A stretch of DNA of 64,000 bases, taken from Gambelia wislizenii. Lineage: Eukaryota; Chordata; Lepidosauria; Squamata; Crotaphytidae. The first letter of the stretch is position 1, and each line of letters opens with the position of its first letter. Below the pieces are notes generated by a model, which did no database searches, had not been told where the DNA came from, and saw only the letters and a program-made list of their open reading frames with translations. The DNA is taken from assembly GCA_030847615.1 (NCBI GenBank), contig JAUMIR010000004.1, positions 70,339,001 through 70,403,000 on the forward strand, read 5' to 3'. A program made the translations under genes and the position numbers. This document shows positions 57,601 through 63,299 of this stretch, piece after piece.

Positions 57601-59192
57601 TGTTGGATTTTCACTTTACTGAGTGATCGCTAAGATGATAAAATGGAGGTTTGTGCTATCTTTCTCTCTGTGTGTCTCCCTTTTTGGAAAGGTGGAATAT
57701 CGTTGTGCACAAGTTTTTCTTAAAAAAAGTTCAGCGGCCACAGATTTAAAAATGCAAGTAATCCACTTATGGCTGCCGTCTCAGCTATAGGCATGCAAAG
57801 TTTATGGGGGTGTAAAACCATTAAGAAAGGTCACAGCTGCTGCGACTTGCTATTACTGTGGAACAGTCTACTTTTTCCCTTCGTGTAGACAAGCCCTTTT
57901 AATTTCTCTTGGATCTATTTATTTATAATACTACTATACCACAAGAATTATCAGAGTGGCATACAGCATATCAACAACATAAAAAAACCCTAATAAAACT
58001 ATATCAAACCAACATTACAATGTGTTATGTCATTCACTCTACAAGGCATCCTTGTACAGGTATTTATTTTTACAGTGAATAGTCTCATTGAACATAATGA
58101 GATAGTTACATCAACCTTTATTATTCAGACTCATATGGTACAAACAATGTCTGGAAGTAGATATGATAGAAGGGAAATATGATACCATCTGCACAGGATT
58201 TTTATTTATTTTTATGTGTGCAAACTACATGTGCTTAACTGGTGCATGTAACCCCAGTACTATCAAGGCACATGGGCTTGCCCCCTGCTTGTATGCATTA
58301 AAAATGGGCCTGAATTTGGATCAAGCACAGTCAACCAAAGGTACTCTGTATGGGAAGGATTCTGTGGTACTGCACCGTACCTTCTTTTGGAGGCAATGCT
58401 GCCTGTATTTCTTGTTCTGAAATGATTGTTTTTCTGTTAGTCATCTTTTAGTCCAAATGGGACTCTTAAGGCAGATTATGAGTGAAGGGTTAACTATGAA
58501 GCAGGAGAAGCTCTGTACAGATGTGCCCCAAGGCTCTCAGTGACTCTACTGTCCAGCTGTAAAATAGGAATAATTCCTCAAAATAGAGTAGTCAAATAAG
58601 ATCAGGGGGATGAGGCACAAAGATTTGATGCAGGAGCAATGGGCTGACAAATGCACTAATTGTCATTTCACTGGCAATGGTATATTTTCTCTTAGTCATA
58701 GAGCAGAATTAAGGTGTCCTTCTGCCAAGCAGAAGGACACTGACATCAGAGACAATCAGAAAGGAAGAAGTCCCCAGGGCTCAGTGCAACAGGAAAGACC
58801 CCCTAAATGAAAAGATGAGAAAGCCTGAAAGTTTGTCTGTGTCTAAGTTCAGATCCTCACCTCCTCCCTTATGGGGAGGAACAAGCATGTATGTTGGCTG
58901 GCTACCAGGTCCAGTCAAGGTCTGTAGGAGTCAAGACACAGAAAGATCCAAAGATCCAAAACAGGAGACCAGCCTCCCACAACTCTGTCTCACCTGCAGG
59001 AAGACTGCCGAATCTTTTTGGTAGATCTTCACCAGCTGCATATTGGAGAGTGTGTCAATGCACCCCATGGCCAGCCCAGCCACAGCCATGACCACTGCGA
59101 GCACCACCACATTGTGGCAGATGGGAATGATGGCAAAAACCACTGAGATAGCAAGTGATGATGCAAAGAGGGCAAGCAGAGAATGAGCCAAC
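13580..59192 (-). CDS. MFSD4A: MFSD4A, major facilitator superfamily protein (exons 2-10 of an inferred 10; first coding exon outside window)
   Basis: Coding join on the - strand: 58994-59192, 56790-57029, 29821-29989, 25580-25695, 21668-21841, 20870-21017, 18854-18924, 15580-15700, 13580-13641. Together these give 1300 bases, about 432 residues, with phases agreeing at every junction. MFSD4A is a multi-pass membrane protein of the MFS, related to the sodium-dependent glucose transporter MFSD4B; its own substrate is not established. Hydrophobic segments fit TM3 to TM12 of a 12-helix fold. There is a sequon-rich extracytoplasmic loop after TM5 and a polar central cytoplasmic loop after TM6. 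A motif-A-like GRL-x-SIP-x-x-x-RMKP follows TM8. Known family length is about 510 residues, so the missing part is the first exon (about 78 residues) to the right of 64000. No frameshift or early stop is seen, so the gene looks functional. Confidence 0.95.
13642..15579 (-). other. MFSD4A: MFSD4A intron 9
   Basis: 1.94 kb. It contains the strong inverted repeat at 14473-14589 set in a wider imperfect palindrome at about 14388-14640. The remainder appears unique; no other exon-like frame is seen. Confidence 0.85.
14473..14589. repeat. Strong hairpin-forming inverted repeat
   Basis: A 23-bp perfect outer stem pairs 14473-14495 with 14567-14589. A 14-bp perfect inner stem pairs 14513-14526 with 14544-14557. 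A small asymmetric internal loop separates them and the terminal loop is 17 nt. Flanks extend the symmetry less perfectly to about 14388-14640, suggesting a palindromic MITE or an inverted duplication. It is transcribed within the MFSD4A intron. Confidence 0.9.
15580..15700 (-). CDS. MFSD4A: MFSD4A exon 9
   Basis: 121 bases, 40 codons plus one base, [12 protein letters not shown] to RMHPQPQS. Acceptor is TTGACAG and donor is GTAAGA. It encodes TM12 ([21 protein letters not shown]) and the start of the cytoplasmic tail. Confidence 0.95.
16200..16290 (+). mobile_element. tRNA-derived SINE fragment
   Basis: Reads 'gatcacctgttttgcacac' then a B-box-like 'catgttcaaattcct' and 'aggtaaggctagg', the layout of the MIR-like squamate SINE seen better at 17160-17320. 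Confidence 0.45.
16478..16943. mobile_element. Tigger-like MITE 1 with internal GC-rich repeats
   Basis: The left end, after TA, reads CAGTAGCAACCCTGCATCCG. The right end read on the - strand is CAGTATGGTAGTACCCCCGC, so the termini are inverted. The inside (about 16560-16880) holds about three degenerate ~85-bp units rich in G and C runs, including poly-G tracts at 16727-16736 that could form quadruplexes. Tigger/pogo ends and a TA target are known family traits. Confidence 0.65.
17160..17320 (+). mobile_element. tRNA-derived SINE
   Basis: An A-box-like 'agctcagtggcagagcac' is followed by 'tttgcacccagaagg', 'cccctggagacccactgc' and 'agtgctgggctagaca'. This is a typical squamate tRNA SINE body that can be mistaken for a tRNA gene but has no cloverleaf. 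Confidence 0.6.
17655..17850 (+). mobile_element. tRNA-derived SINE
   Basis: A B-box-like 'ggttcaaactcctgg' and 'catctccaggtaaggaaag' are followed by 'tgactctgtgtaaggcagc', the usual 3' part of this SINE. The head near 17690 is decayed. Confidence 0.55.
18393..18595. repeat. Inverted repeat with 20-bp perfect core
   Basis: Arm 18393-18448 is an imperfect reverse complement of 18538-18595. The core 18423-18442 is perfectly complementary to 18545-18564. The loop of 89 nt has no recognisable content. It may be a MITE, since flanking words such as 'tgtgtatgtcact' recur near 14755. Confidence 0.8.
18854..18924 (-). CDS. MFSD4A: MFSD4A exon 8
   Basis: 71 bases: two bases completing a Gly codon, then 23 codons, [14 protein letters not shown] to LLVGS. 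Acceptor is TTCTAG and donor is GTAAGT. A small exon encoding TM11; recognised by the phase match and the conserved [11 protein letters not shown]. Confidence 0.94.
19790..19910 (-). mobile_element. tRNA-derived SINE fragment
   Basis: The + strand 'gggattcaacctgag' and 'gctctaccactgagctac' are the reverse complements of a B box and an A box, so this is a minus-oriented SINE head. Confidence 0.5.
20123..20345 (+). mobile_element. 5S-Sauria SINE (5S rRNA-derived)
   Basis: The first ~100 bases follow 5S rRNA: 'gatcccatctaatcttgg', 'aaacagggtcaaccc', 'tagtacttggatgggaga'. They are followed by 'accacctctgagtattc' and the tail 'ggggtcaccataagtcaac...ttgaaggcac' shared with Sauria SINEs. It is not a functional 5S gene because it lacks the 3' part and is fused to a LINE-type tail. 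This SINE class is known from squamates. Confidence 0.9.
20372..20490. mobile_element. Foldback hAT-like MITE
   Basis: 'ggccttcctgatgttttt' at the left and 'caacatctggagtgccac' at the right are inverted around 'gatgctagtggg'. Confidence 0.5.
20870..21017 (-). CDS. MFSD4A: MFSD4A exon 7
   Basis: 148 bases, 49 codons plus one base, [13 protein letters not shown] to EDILQYK. Acceptor is TTCCAG and donor is GTAAAT. It completes TM9 and supplies TM10, ending in the conserved [12 protein letters not shown] stretch. Confidence 0.95.
21018..21667 (-). other. MFSD4A: MFSD4A intron 6
   Basis: 0.65 kb with no recognised repeat; a short poly-T/A run lies at 21062-21080. Confidence 0.85.
21668..21841 (-). 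CDS. MFSD4A: MFSD4A exon 6
   Basis: 174 bases, 58 codons, [12 protein letters not shown] to ATMVFINV. Acceptor is TTTCAG and donor is GTAAGG. It carries TM8 ([14 protein letters not shown]), the motif-A-like RLISIP-x-x-x-RMKP turn and the start of TM9. Confidence 0.95.
22665..23615. mobile_element. TIR-bounded non-autonomous DNA element with (TC)n core
   Basis: The left end has 'gtttacacgggcaaatatt' and the right end on the - strand has 'gtttacacagcaagtttta', giving inverted termini. Inside, 'tgtgattggttgatgatgc' (an inverted CCAAT box) precedes 'ttaaaagaggggcagg', followed by a (TC)n run and two near-duplicate blocks at about 23214-23260 and 23337-23385. The ATTGG block resembles the one in the ~600-bp family at 24105. 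Confidence 0.55.
23167..23201. repeat. (TC)n microsatellite
   Basis: About 17 uninterrupted TC units. Confidence 0.95.
24105..24705 (+). mobile_element. Unnamed ~600-bp TIR family, copy 1
   Basis: Starts GGGCTTGTCTATATGATGAA and ends in an inverted 'ctttgtatagatgggacc'. Internal landmarks shared with copies at 53553, 57286 and 62166 are 'gaggctt(t/c)tc', 'ctgattggctggatga', 'gccatgttggatttt' and a late 'ggctgccatct...gcaaagtt'. It has no coding capacity. The 'ATTGG' followed by GC-rich sequence and 'gcgcctgctgctgccatg' looks promoter-like. Confidence 0.7.
25138..25240. mobile_element. Foldback hAT-like MITE fragment
   Basis: 'agtcccagaatccccc' and 'gggggatctgggagctgtag' are inverted around 'atggccagtggccat', itself a perfect palindrome. 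Confidence 0.5.
25312..25530. mobile_element. Palindromic MITE family P, copy 1
   Basis: 'attgtagcacaatgattcc' at the left mirrors the right half, around the shared centre 'agaattctcagccag'. Four more copies lie at 30518, 32206, 40208 and 48596. Confidence 0.65.
25580..25695 (-). CDS. MFSD4A: MFSD4A exon 5
   Basis: 116 bases: two bases completing a Glu codon, then 38 codons, HDDLFGCC to LFMTDGIL. Acceptor is CCTCAG and donor is GTAAGG. The end of the central loop leads into TM7 ([18 protein letters not shown]). Confidence 0.95.
25787..25998. mobile_element. Tigger-like MITE 2
   Basis: Starts CAGTTGTCCCTCCATATCC and ends with the inverse 'atatgaagggacaactg'. TA lies on both sides (25785-25786 and 25999-26000), the Tc1/mariner-Tigger target. 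At 212 bases this is a compact, typical copy. Confidence 0.85.
26812..26892. mobile_element. Foldback hAT-like MITE fragment
   Basis: 'ctggccagcatagccagag', 'gatgggaactgcagtcca' and 'acaagatctagcaggcca' are in family order. Confidence 0.5.
27085..27152 (+). mobile_element. CR1 3' end
   Basis: 'ggttggactggatggccctt', 'gtggtctctttcggttc' and the terminal 'tgattctatga' are the characteristic CR1 tail. Confidence 0.85.
28155..28255. mobile_element. Foldback hAT-like MITE fragment
   Basis: 'ccctccagatatgttgaac' pairs with 'acttacatatctggcggg'; the centre is 'tctggggattatgggt'. Confidence 0.5.
29248..29500. mobile_element. Two adjacent foldback hAT-like MITE fragments
   Basis: Both units (29248-29370 and 29390-29500) contain 'acaactcccagcag' or a close variant, 'gtttttggtttacaac' and 'catagccaatggg'. 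They lie in the same direction. Confidence 0.55.
29821..29989 (-). CDS. MFSD4A: MFSD4A exon 4
   Basis: 169 bases in phase with exon 3, [16 protein letters not shown] to KLQAET plus one base. Acceptor is CTCCAG and donor is GTGAGA. It completes TM6 and then encodes the central cytoplasmic loop, with a Cys-Cys pair, the conserved ADELALET and a Ser/Asp-rich stretch. A 26.8 kb intron separates it from exon 3. Confidence 0.95.
30518..30738. mobile_element. Palindromic MITE family P, copy 2
   Basis: 'ttttcacactacagaatta' at the left and 'acaattgtatagcatgaaag' at the right are inverted ends; the centre is 'agaattctcagccagagag'. Confidence 0.75.
32053..32110 (-). mobile_element. CR1 3' end fragment
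   Basis: 'gaatcatagagttggaagg' then 'catggggcaccccctgc' match the reverse complement of a CR1 tail. Confidence 0.65.
32206..32446. mobile_element. Palindromic MITE family P, copy 3
   Basis: Starts 'gggccctgtcataatgcac' and ends with the inverse 'atagtctgaaatggcc'. It is about 20 bases longer than the other copies in the central arm. Confidence 0.75.
33893..34300 (-). mobile_element. CR1 fragment (ORF2 C-terminal part and 3' end)
   Basis: 'agaatcacagaatcttaag', 'gttcttcctaatgttt', 'ggagcagcaaaaaacaag' and 'cttctctggacacgttg' follow the same order as the CR1 at 36785-37375. It is interrupted by many mutations. Confidence 0.85.
35702..35822. mobile_element. Foldback hAT-like MITE
   Basis: 'gccctccagatatattgg' and 'ctatttggagggtctcag' form the inverted ends. 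Confidence 0.55.
35935..36062. mobile_element. Foldback hAT-like MITE
   Basis: 'cacatgtttgggagtctaac' and 'catccaaacacatggaggg' are the inverted arms; the centre is 'agcagagccaatgagaaag'. Confidence 0.55.
36573..37544. mobile_element. hAT-like DNA element with 8-bp target-site duplication, split by CR1
   Basis: The left end is CAGTGTCTCTTAACCTTTTC and the right end on the - strand is CAGTGGTTCTTAACCTGTGG. AGTTAGTT occurs at 36565-36572 and again at 37545-37552, a perfect 8-bp duplication as expected for hAT. About 590 bases of CR1 lie inside, so the hAT copy is the older of the two. It contains a (CAA)n run at 36661-36686. No transposase frame remains. Confidence 0.85.
36785..37375 (-). mobile_element. 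CR1 fragment nested in the hAT element
   Basis: On the - strand a frame at about 36940-37209 reads the CR1 ORF2 C-terminus ([15 protein letters not shown]..., then NIRKNF, then VQKWNT). It ends in 'tctatgattgtga'-type tail sequence at 36790. It lies entirely within the hAT borders, which orders the insertions. Confidence 0.88.
37555..37930 (-). mobile_element. CR1/L2-type LINE noncoding fragment
   Basis: An A-rich, low-complexity stretch with repeated 'aaaac' words is followed by 'ctctggcagggagttcca', 'gagaaagtcctgttatgtg' and 'aaggccttctgtagac'. That order is characteristic of a common squamate LINE read backwards. Confidence 0.55.
38020..38150 (-). mobile_element. tRNA-derived SINE fragment
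   Basis: 'aggaactgaacctggac' and 'ccagcactgagctatggcc' are reverse-complement B and A boxes. Confidence 0.5.
38847..38960 (-). mobile_element. CR1 3' end
   Basis: Three copies of the 'atagaatc' octamer tail (from 38852) lead into 'gttggaagagaccacgagg' and 'ccatccagtccaacccc'. Confidence 0.9.
39031..39064. repeat. (CTGAAC)n hexanucleotide repeat
   Basis: Five units reading ACCTGA with two 'gtac' variants, followed 10 bases later by a long poly-T. Confidence 0.9.
39652..39697. repeat. (CA)n(GA)n microsatellite
   Basis: About 15 CA units directly followed by about eight GA units. Confidence 0.95.
40208..40432. mobile_element. Palindromic MITE family P, copy 4
   Basis: 'ttatcacactacgctgttat' at the left and 'ataacagtgtagtgtgataa' at the right are nearly perfect inverted ends, the best pair in the family here. 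The centre is 'agaactctcagccagagaac'. Confidence 0.85.
41904..42590. mobile_element. Tigger-like MITE 3 carrying a minisatellite
   Basis: Starts CAGTCCTCCCTCCACACTCG and ends with the inverse 'aatgtggagggatgactg'. TA lies on both sides (41902-41903, 42591-42592). Unlike the 212-bp copy at 25787 it is 687 bp because a tandem array fills its centre. Open frames through the array are a consequence of repeat periodicity, not genes. Confidence 0.85.
41966..42517. repeat. GC-rich minisatellite, about nine units of ~60 bp
   Basis: Each unit has 'aag(t/c)(g/a)acgac(g)gggcctc', 'ggaggc(c/t)c', 'gtggtcactttgggagggag' or variants, and 'ggggaggc(a/g)(c/a)gggg'. Units differ by point changes and small indels, so the array is not recent. 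Confidence 0.85.
43395..43530. mobile_element. Foldback MITE fragment
   Basis: 'gttagtatttggactacac' at the left; 'aattctgggagctgtagtc' at the right. Confidence 0.45.
44064..47574 (+). mobile_element. L1 LINE copy A (ORF2 fragment, interrupted)
   Basis: Starts inside ORF2 after the endonuclease ([21 protein letters not shown]). It continues through the reverse transcriptase ([29 protein letters not shown] at 45330-45341) and reaches the C-terminal domain ([13 protein letters not shown], then [16 protein letters not shown] near 47080-47130). Frameshifts and stops are frequent. It is 5'-truncated, has an ACA-type SINE at 45927-46413, and its tail is cut by a Tigger-like MITE and a Penelope-like element. 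A MITE fragment abuts its start at 44005-44063. Confidence 0.88.
45927..46413 (+). mobile_element. ACA-type tRNA-derived SINE inserted in L1 copy A
   Basis: The head 'ccctggtggcgcagtaagc' with a later B-box-like 'agttcaattccagg' and 'gtaagtcggtaaaatgagta' marks the ACA family. A longer than usual AT-rich middle with repeated 'tgtattg' words follows. The tail 'cggccccgattctgagg' and (ATT)n at 46388-46412 resembles the LINE tail at 8893. The L1 reading resumes directly afterwards. Confidence 0.8.
47575..47828. mobile_element. Tigger-like MITE 4
   Basis: Starts CAGTAGGACCCCTGTATCCA; the right end, read on the - strand, is GTAGGACCCCACATATCC. About 254 bases, AT-richer inside than copies 1 and 3, and lying in the L1 copy A tail. 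Confidence 0.75.
47918..48368 (-). mobile_element. Penelope-like element, 5'-truncated, with target-site duplication, copy 3
   Basis: On the - strand, 48126-48362 reads the end of a Penelope-type polyprotein: [15 protein letters not shown] with the Glu expected in GIY-YIG endonuclease domains, then [12 protein letters not shown]. The 3' noncoding part follows, with the hammerhead-like core and 'gacttc' terminus. AAGTGTATAAGTGT (47904-47917) and AAGTGTGTAAGTGT (48369-48382) are a 14-bp target-site duplication with one mismatch. L1-like tail sequence resumes beyond, so this copy inserted into L1 copy A. Confidence 0.85.
48004..48046 (-). ncRNA. Hammerhead-ribozyme-like core of the Penelope-like element
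   Basis: On the - strand: CTGAAGA, then T, a GCC...GGC stem capped by AGCCACAGATGCA, then GAAAC, then TTCAG. This is the order of a type I hammerhead core (CUGANGA, stem II, GAAA, NUH). A possible stem I is TTCT before the core with AGAA after TTC. The extra T before stem II and the minimal stem III are departures, so activity is uncertain. Penelope-like elements are known to carry hammerhead ribozymes in their terminal regions. Confidence 0.5.
48383..48530 (+). mobile_element. L1 copy A 3' tail after the Penelope-like insertion
   Basis: AT-rich UTR-like sequence resumes at the second target-site copy and ends near 'caataaacatattattg', an AATAAA-type L1 end. Assignment rests on position and composition. 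Confidence 0.5.
48596..48790. mobile_element. Palindromic MITE family P, copy 5 (right end lost)
   Basis: 'ttttttcacactacgtacac' matches the family left end and 'ccaaactacaaatcccagg' the second arm. The terminal ~25 bases on the right cannot be matched. Confidence 0.6.
48832..49110 (-). mobile_element. Non-LTR retrotransposon polyprotein C-terminal remnant
   Basis: One - strand frame, with a few stops, reads [14 protein letters not shown], then [16 protein letters not shown], then [10 protein letters not shown]. It ends in a zinc-finger-like C-x2-C-x4-C...H-x-C-x-C segment with the words SQIGLFSH. The layout matches C-termini of LINE polyproteins seen in many vertebrates, but I cannot assign the clade. 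Confidence 0.55.
49145..50750 (+). mobile_element. L1 LINE copy B (3' third of ORF2 and 3' UTR)
   Basis: A frame open from 49198 to 49908 reads [37 protein letters not shown] and [10 protein letters not shown], ending at a TGA just before the cysteine segment ([14 protein letters not shown]). The 3' UTR has AATAAAA near 50727. It is closely related to copy A's C-terminal part and better preserved, so it is younger or less damaged. 5'-truncated, as is usual for L1. Confidence 0.88.
51708..52625 (-). mobile_element. CR1 fragments with reverse transcriptase remnant
   Basis: The 3' tail is at 51708-51740 ('atcatagtatcatagagct'). The - strand frame at 52053-52289 reads [22 protein letters not shown], then RFADDNKL, the catalytic FADD box, then NKLVNW. 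A second tail 'gaatcatagaatcatagagc' at 52557-52577 marks the end of another copy. Stops and frameshifts make both inactive. Confidence 0.88.
53553..54154 (-). mobile_element. Unnamed ~600-bp TIR family, copy 4 (reverse orientation)
   Basis: On the - strand it starts GGGGTTGTCTAAATGGTGAA and keeps 'gattggctgggtgagca', 'gccaccatattggattttt' and a late 'ggccaccatctggcatgcaa'. The right end is 'ctgtagatgggcccc'. It lies outside L1 and CR1 and is complete at both ends. Confidence 0.75.
54165..54290. mobile_element. Foldback hAT-like MITE
   Basis: 'gcagccttccagatgatgtc' pairs with 'caaacatctgaaggactgc'; adjacent to copy 4 of the ~600-bp family. Confidence 0.55.
54378..54448 (+). mobile_element. 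CR1 3' end
   Basis: 'ggttggactggatggccctt', then 'ggtctcttccaactctac' and two 'attctatg' tail units. Confidence 0.9.
55675..55815. mobile_element. Foldback hAT-like MITE
   Basis: 'ttgtggactacaacttc' and 'gaaattgtagtctaacac' are inverted around 'agcaaaagctgtgctgg'. Confidence 0.5.
56790..57029 (-). CDS. MFSD4A: MFSD4A exon 3
   Basis: 240 bases, exactly 80 codons, ALHFFVGFG to FWIMALIN. Acceptor is TTTTTGTAG and donor is GTAAGT. TM5 is followed by a loop of about 45 residues with three N-glycosylation sequons (NGT, NGS, NLS), which places the loop outside the cytosol. The start of TM6 follows ([12 protein letters not shown]). Confidence 0.95.
57030..58993 (-). other. MFSD4A: MFSD4A intron 2
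   Basis: 1.96 kb with ~600-bp family copy 2 and, at about 57905-58020, a decayed LINE-tail-like stretch ('tatttatttataatact'). 58020-58990 looks unique. Confidence 0.85.
57286..57896 (+). mobile_element. Unnamed ~600-bp TIR family, copy 2
   Basis: 'gttgtccacacggtgaaga' at the left and 'cgtgtagacaagccc' at the right are inverted ends. The middle has 'gggctggatgagcac', 'gcgcctgctgctgccatgtt' and 'gcaaagtttatgggggtg', collinear with copy 1. Confidence 0.75.
58994..59192 (-). CDS. MFSD4A: MFSD4A exon 2
   Basis: 199 bases: one base completing a split codon, then 66 codons from LAHSLLALF to KDSAVFLQ. Acceptor is CTAG and donor is GTGAGA. It contains two hydrophobic helices (TM3-TM4) and the family signature [15 protein letters not shown], an atypical-MFS stretch that makes the gene identification secure. 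No frame matching the preceding exon occurs between here and 64000. Confidence 0.95.
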
Positions 59193-59494
59193 CTAGACCA
59201 AGAGGAGAGAAAAAGGTACTCTTTTATTTGTTGTTTATAATGTTTTCCTCCCATCTATTAACTATAGTTCCCAAGGCAGGTTACAGTGGGGGCAGGGGAG
59301 AGAAACTACCATTATAGTAAAACAAACATCAATACTAAACCAAAGAAGAAATGCACAGTACACTGAAAAGTATAGATAGTAGCAGTATTGATTAATCAAT
59401 TGCCTAAAGATCCTTAAGAACCCAGACAAACAACAAGGTATTGGCACTGTACCTGACAATAATCAAAGTAAACACAAGATGAATGGATTAAGAG

Positions 59495-59600
59495 AGGGGT
59501 GGGGGAACATGTCGCTCCCCATATATTGTTGGACTACAATTCCAATCATCTCTAGCCAGCACAGCCAATACTGAGGGATGATGGGGAAGTGCAGCCATTC
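59495..59600. mobile_element. Foldback hAT-like MITE
   Basis: 'gttggactacaattccaatc', 'agccagcacagccaatactg' and 'agggatgatggggaag' are in family order. Confidence 0.55.
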
Positions 59601-61214
59601 CACATCAGGATGACCACACAGTCTCCATCCTTGGAATAAAGTGTGAGTCTCTGACATGAAAGGCAGAGCCACTGTCATAGAAAAGCCACTGTAGCCCACT
59701 TCACTTTTGAAAGTGGAGATGGGTGTCCAACAAAGATCTTTTTAAAATGAGATTGTTTTGGAATGTGTCAAAGTAGACTCCAATCCCTGACTATTAAGCA
59801 AGGTTTCTTAAATGTCAGGTCCATCACTCTGAATTATTCTTGGAAACAGAAAGGCAGACAGCCAGGCTTCTTTAAGATATATTTCTTCCTATTTGTACCA
59901 TCAACATCCTAGTGGTTGCTATTCAGGACACAATGTAGTTTGTGAATGGTCTTCACAGGCAGCATTTCATACAGTGCATTACAGTGAATCAGAATTATTA
60001 CCAGGATATGAGTCACCATTTTGTAAGAAAAGTCACAGCAGGAACACCAACCAACATTGGCAAATTAATGGTGCTCTGTTCCATGAATACCCCACAGGAC
60101 TGGATCTAACGATATTGCCTCCCTACAGAAGCTCCACAATCCACCAGGTTGTGCCCCAAGTCCTTGGTCTTTTATATCACTAACCAACAGAACCCCTACC
60201 TTTTCTGAAACAGATTTCATTTTACTGGCACCCCACTGAGCTGATTACCAATTCCAGACACCTAGTTCAATACATCTTACCACCTCATGTGGATTTAATA
60301 AAATGCAGAAATACTGATGACACTTTTCTCCAAATCCACAAATAATCTCTCCCCAAGATTTTAAACTGATGTCAAACAGCACAAAAGTGAAGATAGTGCC
60401 TCGGAGAAGGAGAAGATACATGCCATGGACAGAGCAATAATTTGCCAACACCATCTGAAGCTGATCCATCAATTAGGAATGAAACCTACACAGCTTACTG
60501 CATCGAATTCTTACCACAAGCAGTTGGCCCAGTAGGATACTACAGTCAATGGCATTTTTAAAAAAACTGTCCAAGATTTCAAAGAACTAACAGGTTCACA
60601 CATTTCCCCAGTGAAGGCCAGCCAACAGTGACTAAGGCACTTCCAATTCCAAAACTGGGTATGTAGCCAGATGAAATACTTGTAGGACTAGAAACAAAGA
60701 GCATAATCCACAAATGCCTGGACTCTAGCATTTAATAGTATCGAGTACTCAAATGACTTTCCCCAAAGGCAGATATTTACAATTGGGAAACAGTTGCCAA
60801 AAAAACCTACATGGAGAGACCTCAAACTCAGAAAAAGATCAGAGGGAGGGGAACCATCAAGTGTACAGAAATACATTTGAGTCAAGCACATTTTATAGTA
60901 TATAGAGTATTTTAAAACAATACTTTTACAAATCATTTGTATAAAATACGATGAAGACAAATCAAGAATATCATTTTCAGGTAAGATCTGCAAATTATCA
61001 GGCTTCTTCAGGAGCAATCTTACAGTTACTTCTTTCAAGGGGAAAAGGACAATTTCTTTCTTTCATGGAACATTAATTGTCTCCTAGATCCAGCTGCAGG
61101 AATCTCCATGGCTAGAGGTAAGGAGGCAATATATCCCTAGCCAGCGGGGTGTACCTCTCCAAGCACTGTGTCAGCACTCTCAGGCCTATAAGTTCACTCA
61201 AGCATGGGCAACTA

Positions 61215-61618
61215 CAGTTGGCCCTCCACATTCGCCGGAGTTAGGGACACAGGACCCTTGCAAAAGTGAAAAAGTCACAAATATCTCTAGGCCTCCAAAC
61301 CATATTTAACACACACAAAAAGTACAATCCTTGGATTCAACCCACCATGGATGCCGTTGAGGCAGCAGAGTTCCTTCACAAGGCAGAAGAGGACAGCTGG
61401 CAGGGCTTGCGTCACTTCCGCTGCAGCTTTACGCCATTTTATTAGCATTACATTTTTACTAGACTTAGAAGCCTCACCACATGTTCACGGTTTCTCTCAG
61501 TCTCTTAGGCTTGCAGTCCCTAGTAGAAATGGCATAGGGCAGCAGCAGAGGTGGCAGGAAATAATCTATGAATAATCAAATCTGCAAAAGCTAAACCCAT
61601 AAATGTGGAGAGCTGACT
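61215..61618. mobile_element. Tigger-like MITE 5
   Basis: After TA (61213-61214) it starts CAGTTGGCCCTCCACATTCG and ends with the inverse 'aaatgtggagagctgac'. About 404 bases; the interior is not GC-rich. Confidence 0.75.
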
Positions 61619-62165
61619 ATACACTGATCCCCGCAAATATCATGTTCCTGCAACTCTTGTGGCAACTAAATCCTTTCCAAGATGAGAGTCTACCTGTTCT
61701 TTCACTTGTATGTGTTGAATTTTCTTAAGGCCTTAAACATGAATCTTAGTACAGACTATTTGCTAAGAAATTTTCATAGGAGATGGTACATAATGGGTGT
61801 GTTTACACCAAGTCTTTCTGAAAAGAGCCACAAATAACTGAGCAGCCGCTGCAATTTCACATTATCTTTATGACCCTGCTGCTTGGCCAGACTTTTGCAT
61901 TTCCTGCACATTTAGATCAATAGTACCCAAAGTGACTTAGATGATATATTTTTATGGGCTTAACTGTGGACAGAGTAGGGTATCAAGCGTTGGTGCTATA
62001 TGAACCTGTTTAGAAAGAAATATTATCCCACTCTACCAGTTGGTCTACTGTGTGGAGAGATGTGCATAACAGTTTTAGCTTTTGTGAGATATTGGGTAGG
62101 TCATAATAAAGGCATTTTCCAACTGTGAATTTCTCTTTTTTAGCTTCATGGACCAGCATGACTAT

Positions 62166-62640
62166 GGGCTTGTCTAAACTGTAAAAATACTCCTCACAGA
62201 ATTTGAGAATATCTTTTGTCTAAATGGGATCCCATGGCAATCCACCGTATTTGGAAGAAGGGGGGCCAGAACACCGTATACTGCACTGGAAAAGCCTTTG
62301 TGGCTTTTCCCAAAGTTTTTTTTTTTAAAACTGTGAGGGAAATTCACATTCCTGCTCATTGGGACAACCGATTCGGATTGCAGTGCATTCTTGGTGAGGA
62401 GAGAAGTGGATTGCTGATTGGTTGGACATGTGGGGGAGAGGCAGAGTTTGCTAGCCAGAGTTTGCAAGATGGAACCACCATCTTGAATGTTCATGGTAGC
62501 GATCCCTGCATTGAGGCGACAAAACAGTTTTTTTTTAAAGCTTTCTTAAGTGGAAGGCCGCACTTCCATACCTTGGATTTGTTTTATTAATCTCACAGCA
62601 ACTATGCAAAGTTGATTACTGATATTCACATCAGGGTGCA
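62166..62640 (+). mobile_element. Unnamed ~600-bp TIR family, copy 3 (3'-truncated)
   Basis: Starts GGGCTTGTCTAAACTGTAAA and follows the family through 'ggcttttcccaaag', 'ctgattggttggacatg' and 'aggccgcacttcc'. The right terminus is not found. It shares 'aatactcctcacagaattt' with copy 2, so these two are closest. Confidence 0.65.
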
Positions 62641-63299
62641 CAGAAAGTAGATTTGGACTGACTGATATGTCTCTGAATGATATGCAGTTATTGCCAAAGA
62701 TTTTTGATTTCCCAGTTGTGTAACTATAGCAGAAACAACACACACAGTCCGACATACTTTAAATTATACTGCTGAAATTAAATAAAGCTTGGATTGGCTT
62801 TTTATGTGATTGTGTGCAGAAGGATTGTGAGCTCTTTTCAGTTCTTGTACTCCTAACAAATTCCTAGATTCAAGAGTTCTGTAATTAAAAGTGCACTTCT
62901 TTTGTAACAGGCTCCACTTGGTGATCTGGTGTTAACAACAGTGTAAATCCCACAAGCATGAATTTTGCCTACACCCTGCTTACATCTCACTAATGATGAA
63001 GCAAAAGTGGAACAACAGAACCTCAGTCAAGGTACTAACAGTATCTCTCCCCCACCTTCCACAACCTGGCCTACACACCTCCATACAAGCTCACCATTGC
63101 CAAACTGGAACTTGAACATCAGTCCAAGTCCAGCATTCTACCTGTTCAAGCTCATTAGCCCTCCTTGTTTCCCAATTACTGGAACAAATTTTGGAATGGG
63201 TACATAGAGACTTTAGAAGAAGCACTATAGCAAGCAGTTCCAGGGAAAGAGCCTTCTACAGTACAAGATCCAATGTGCTATACAGACTGTCCATTGAAA

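Noticed and set aside
60688..61038. A candidate N-terminal MFSD4A exon on the - strand
   Set aside because: The frame lacks the expected hydrophobic helices and family words of the first exon and has no matching donor phase.
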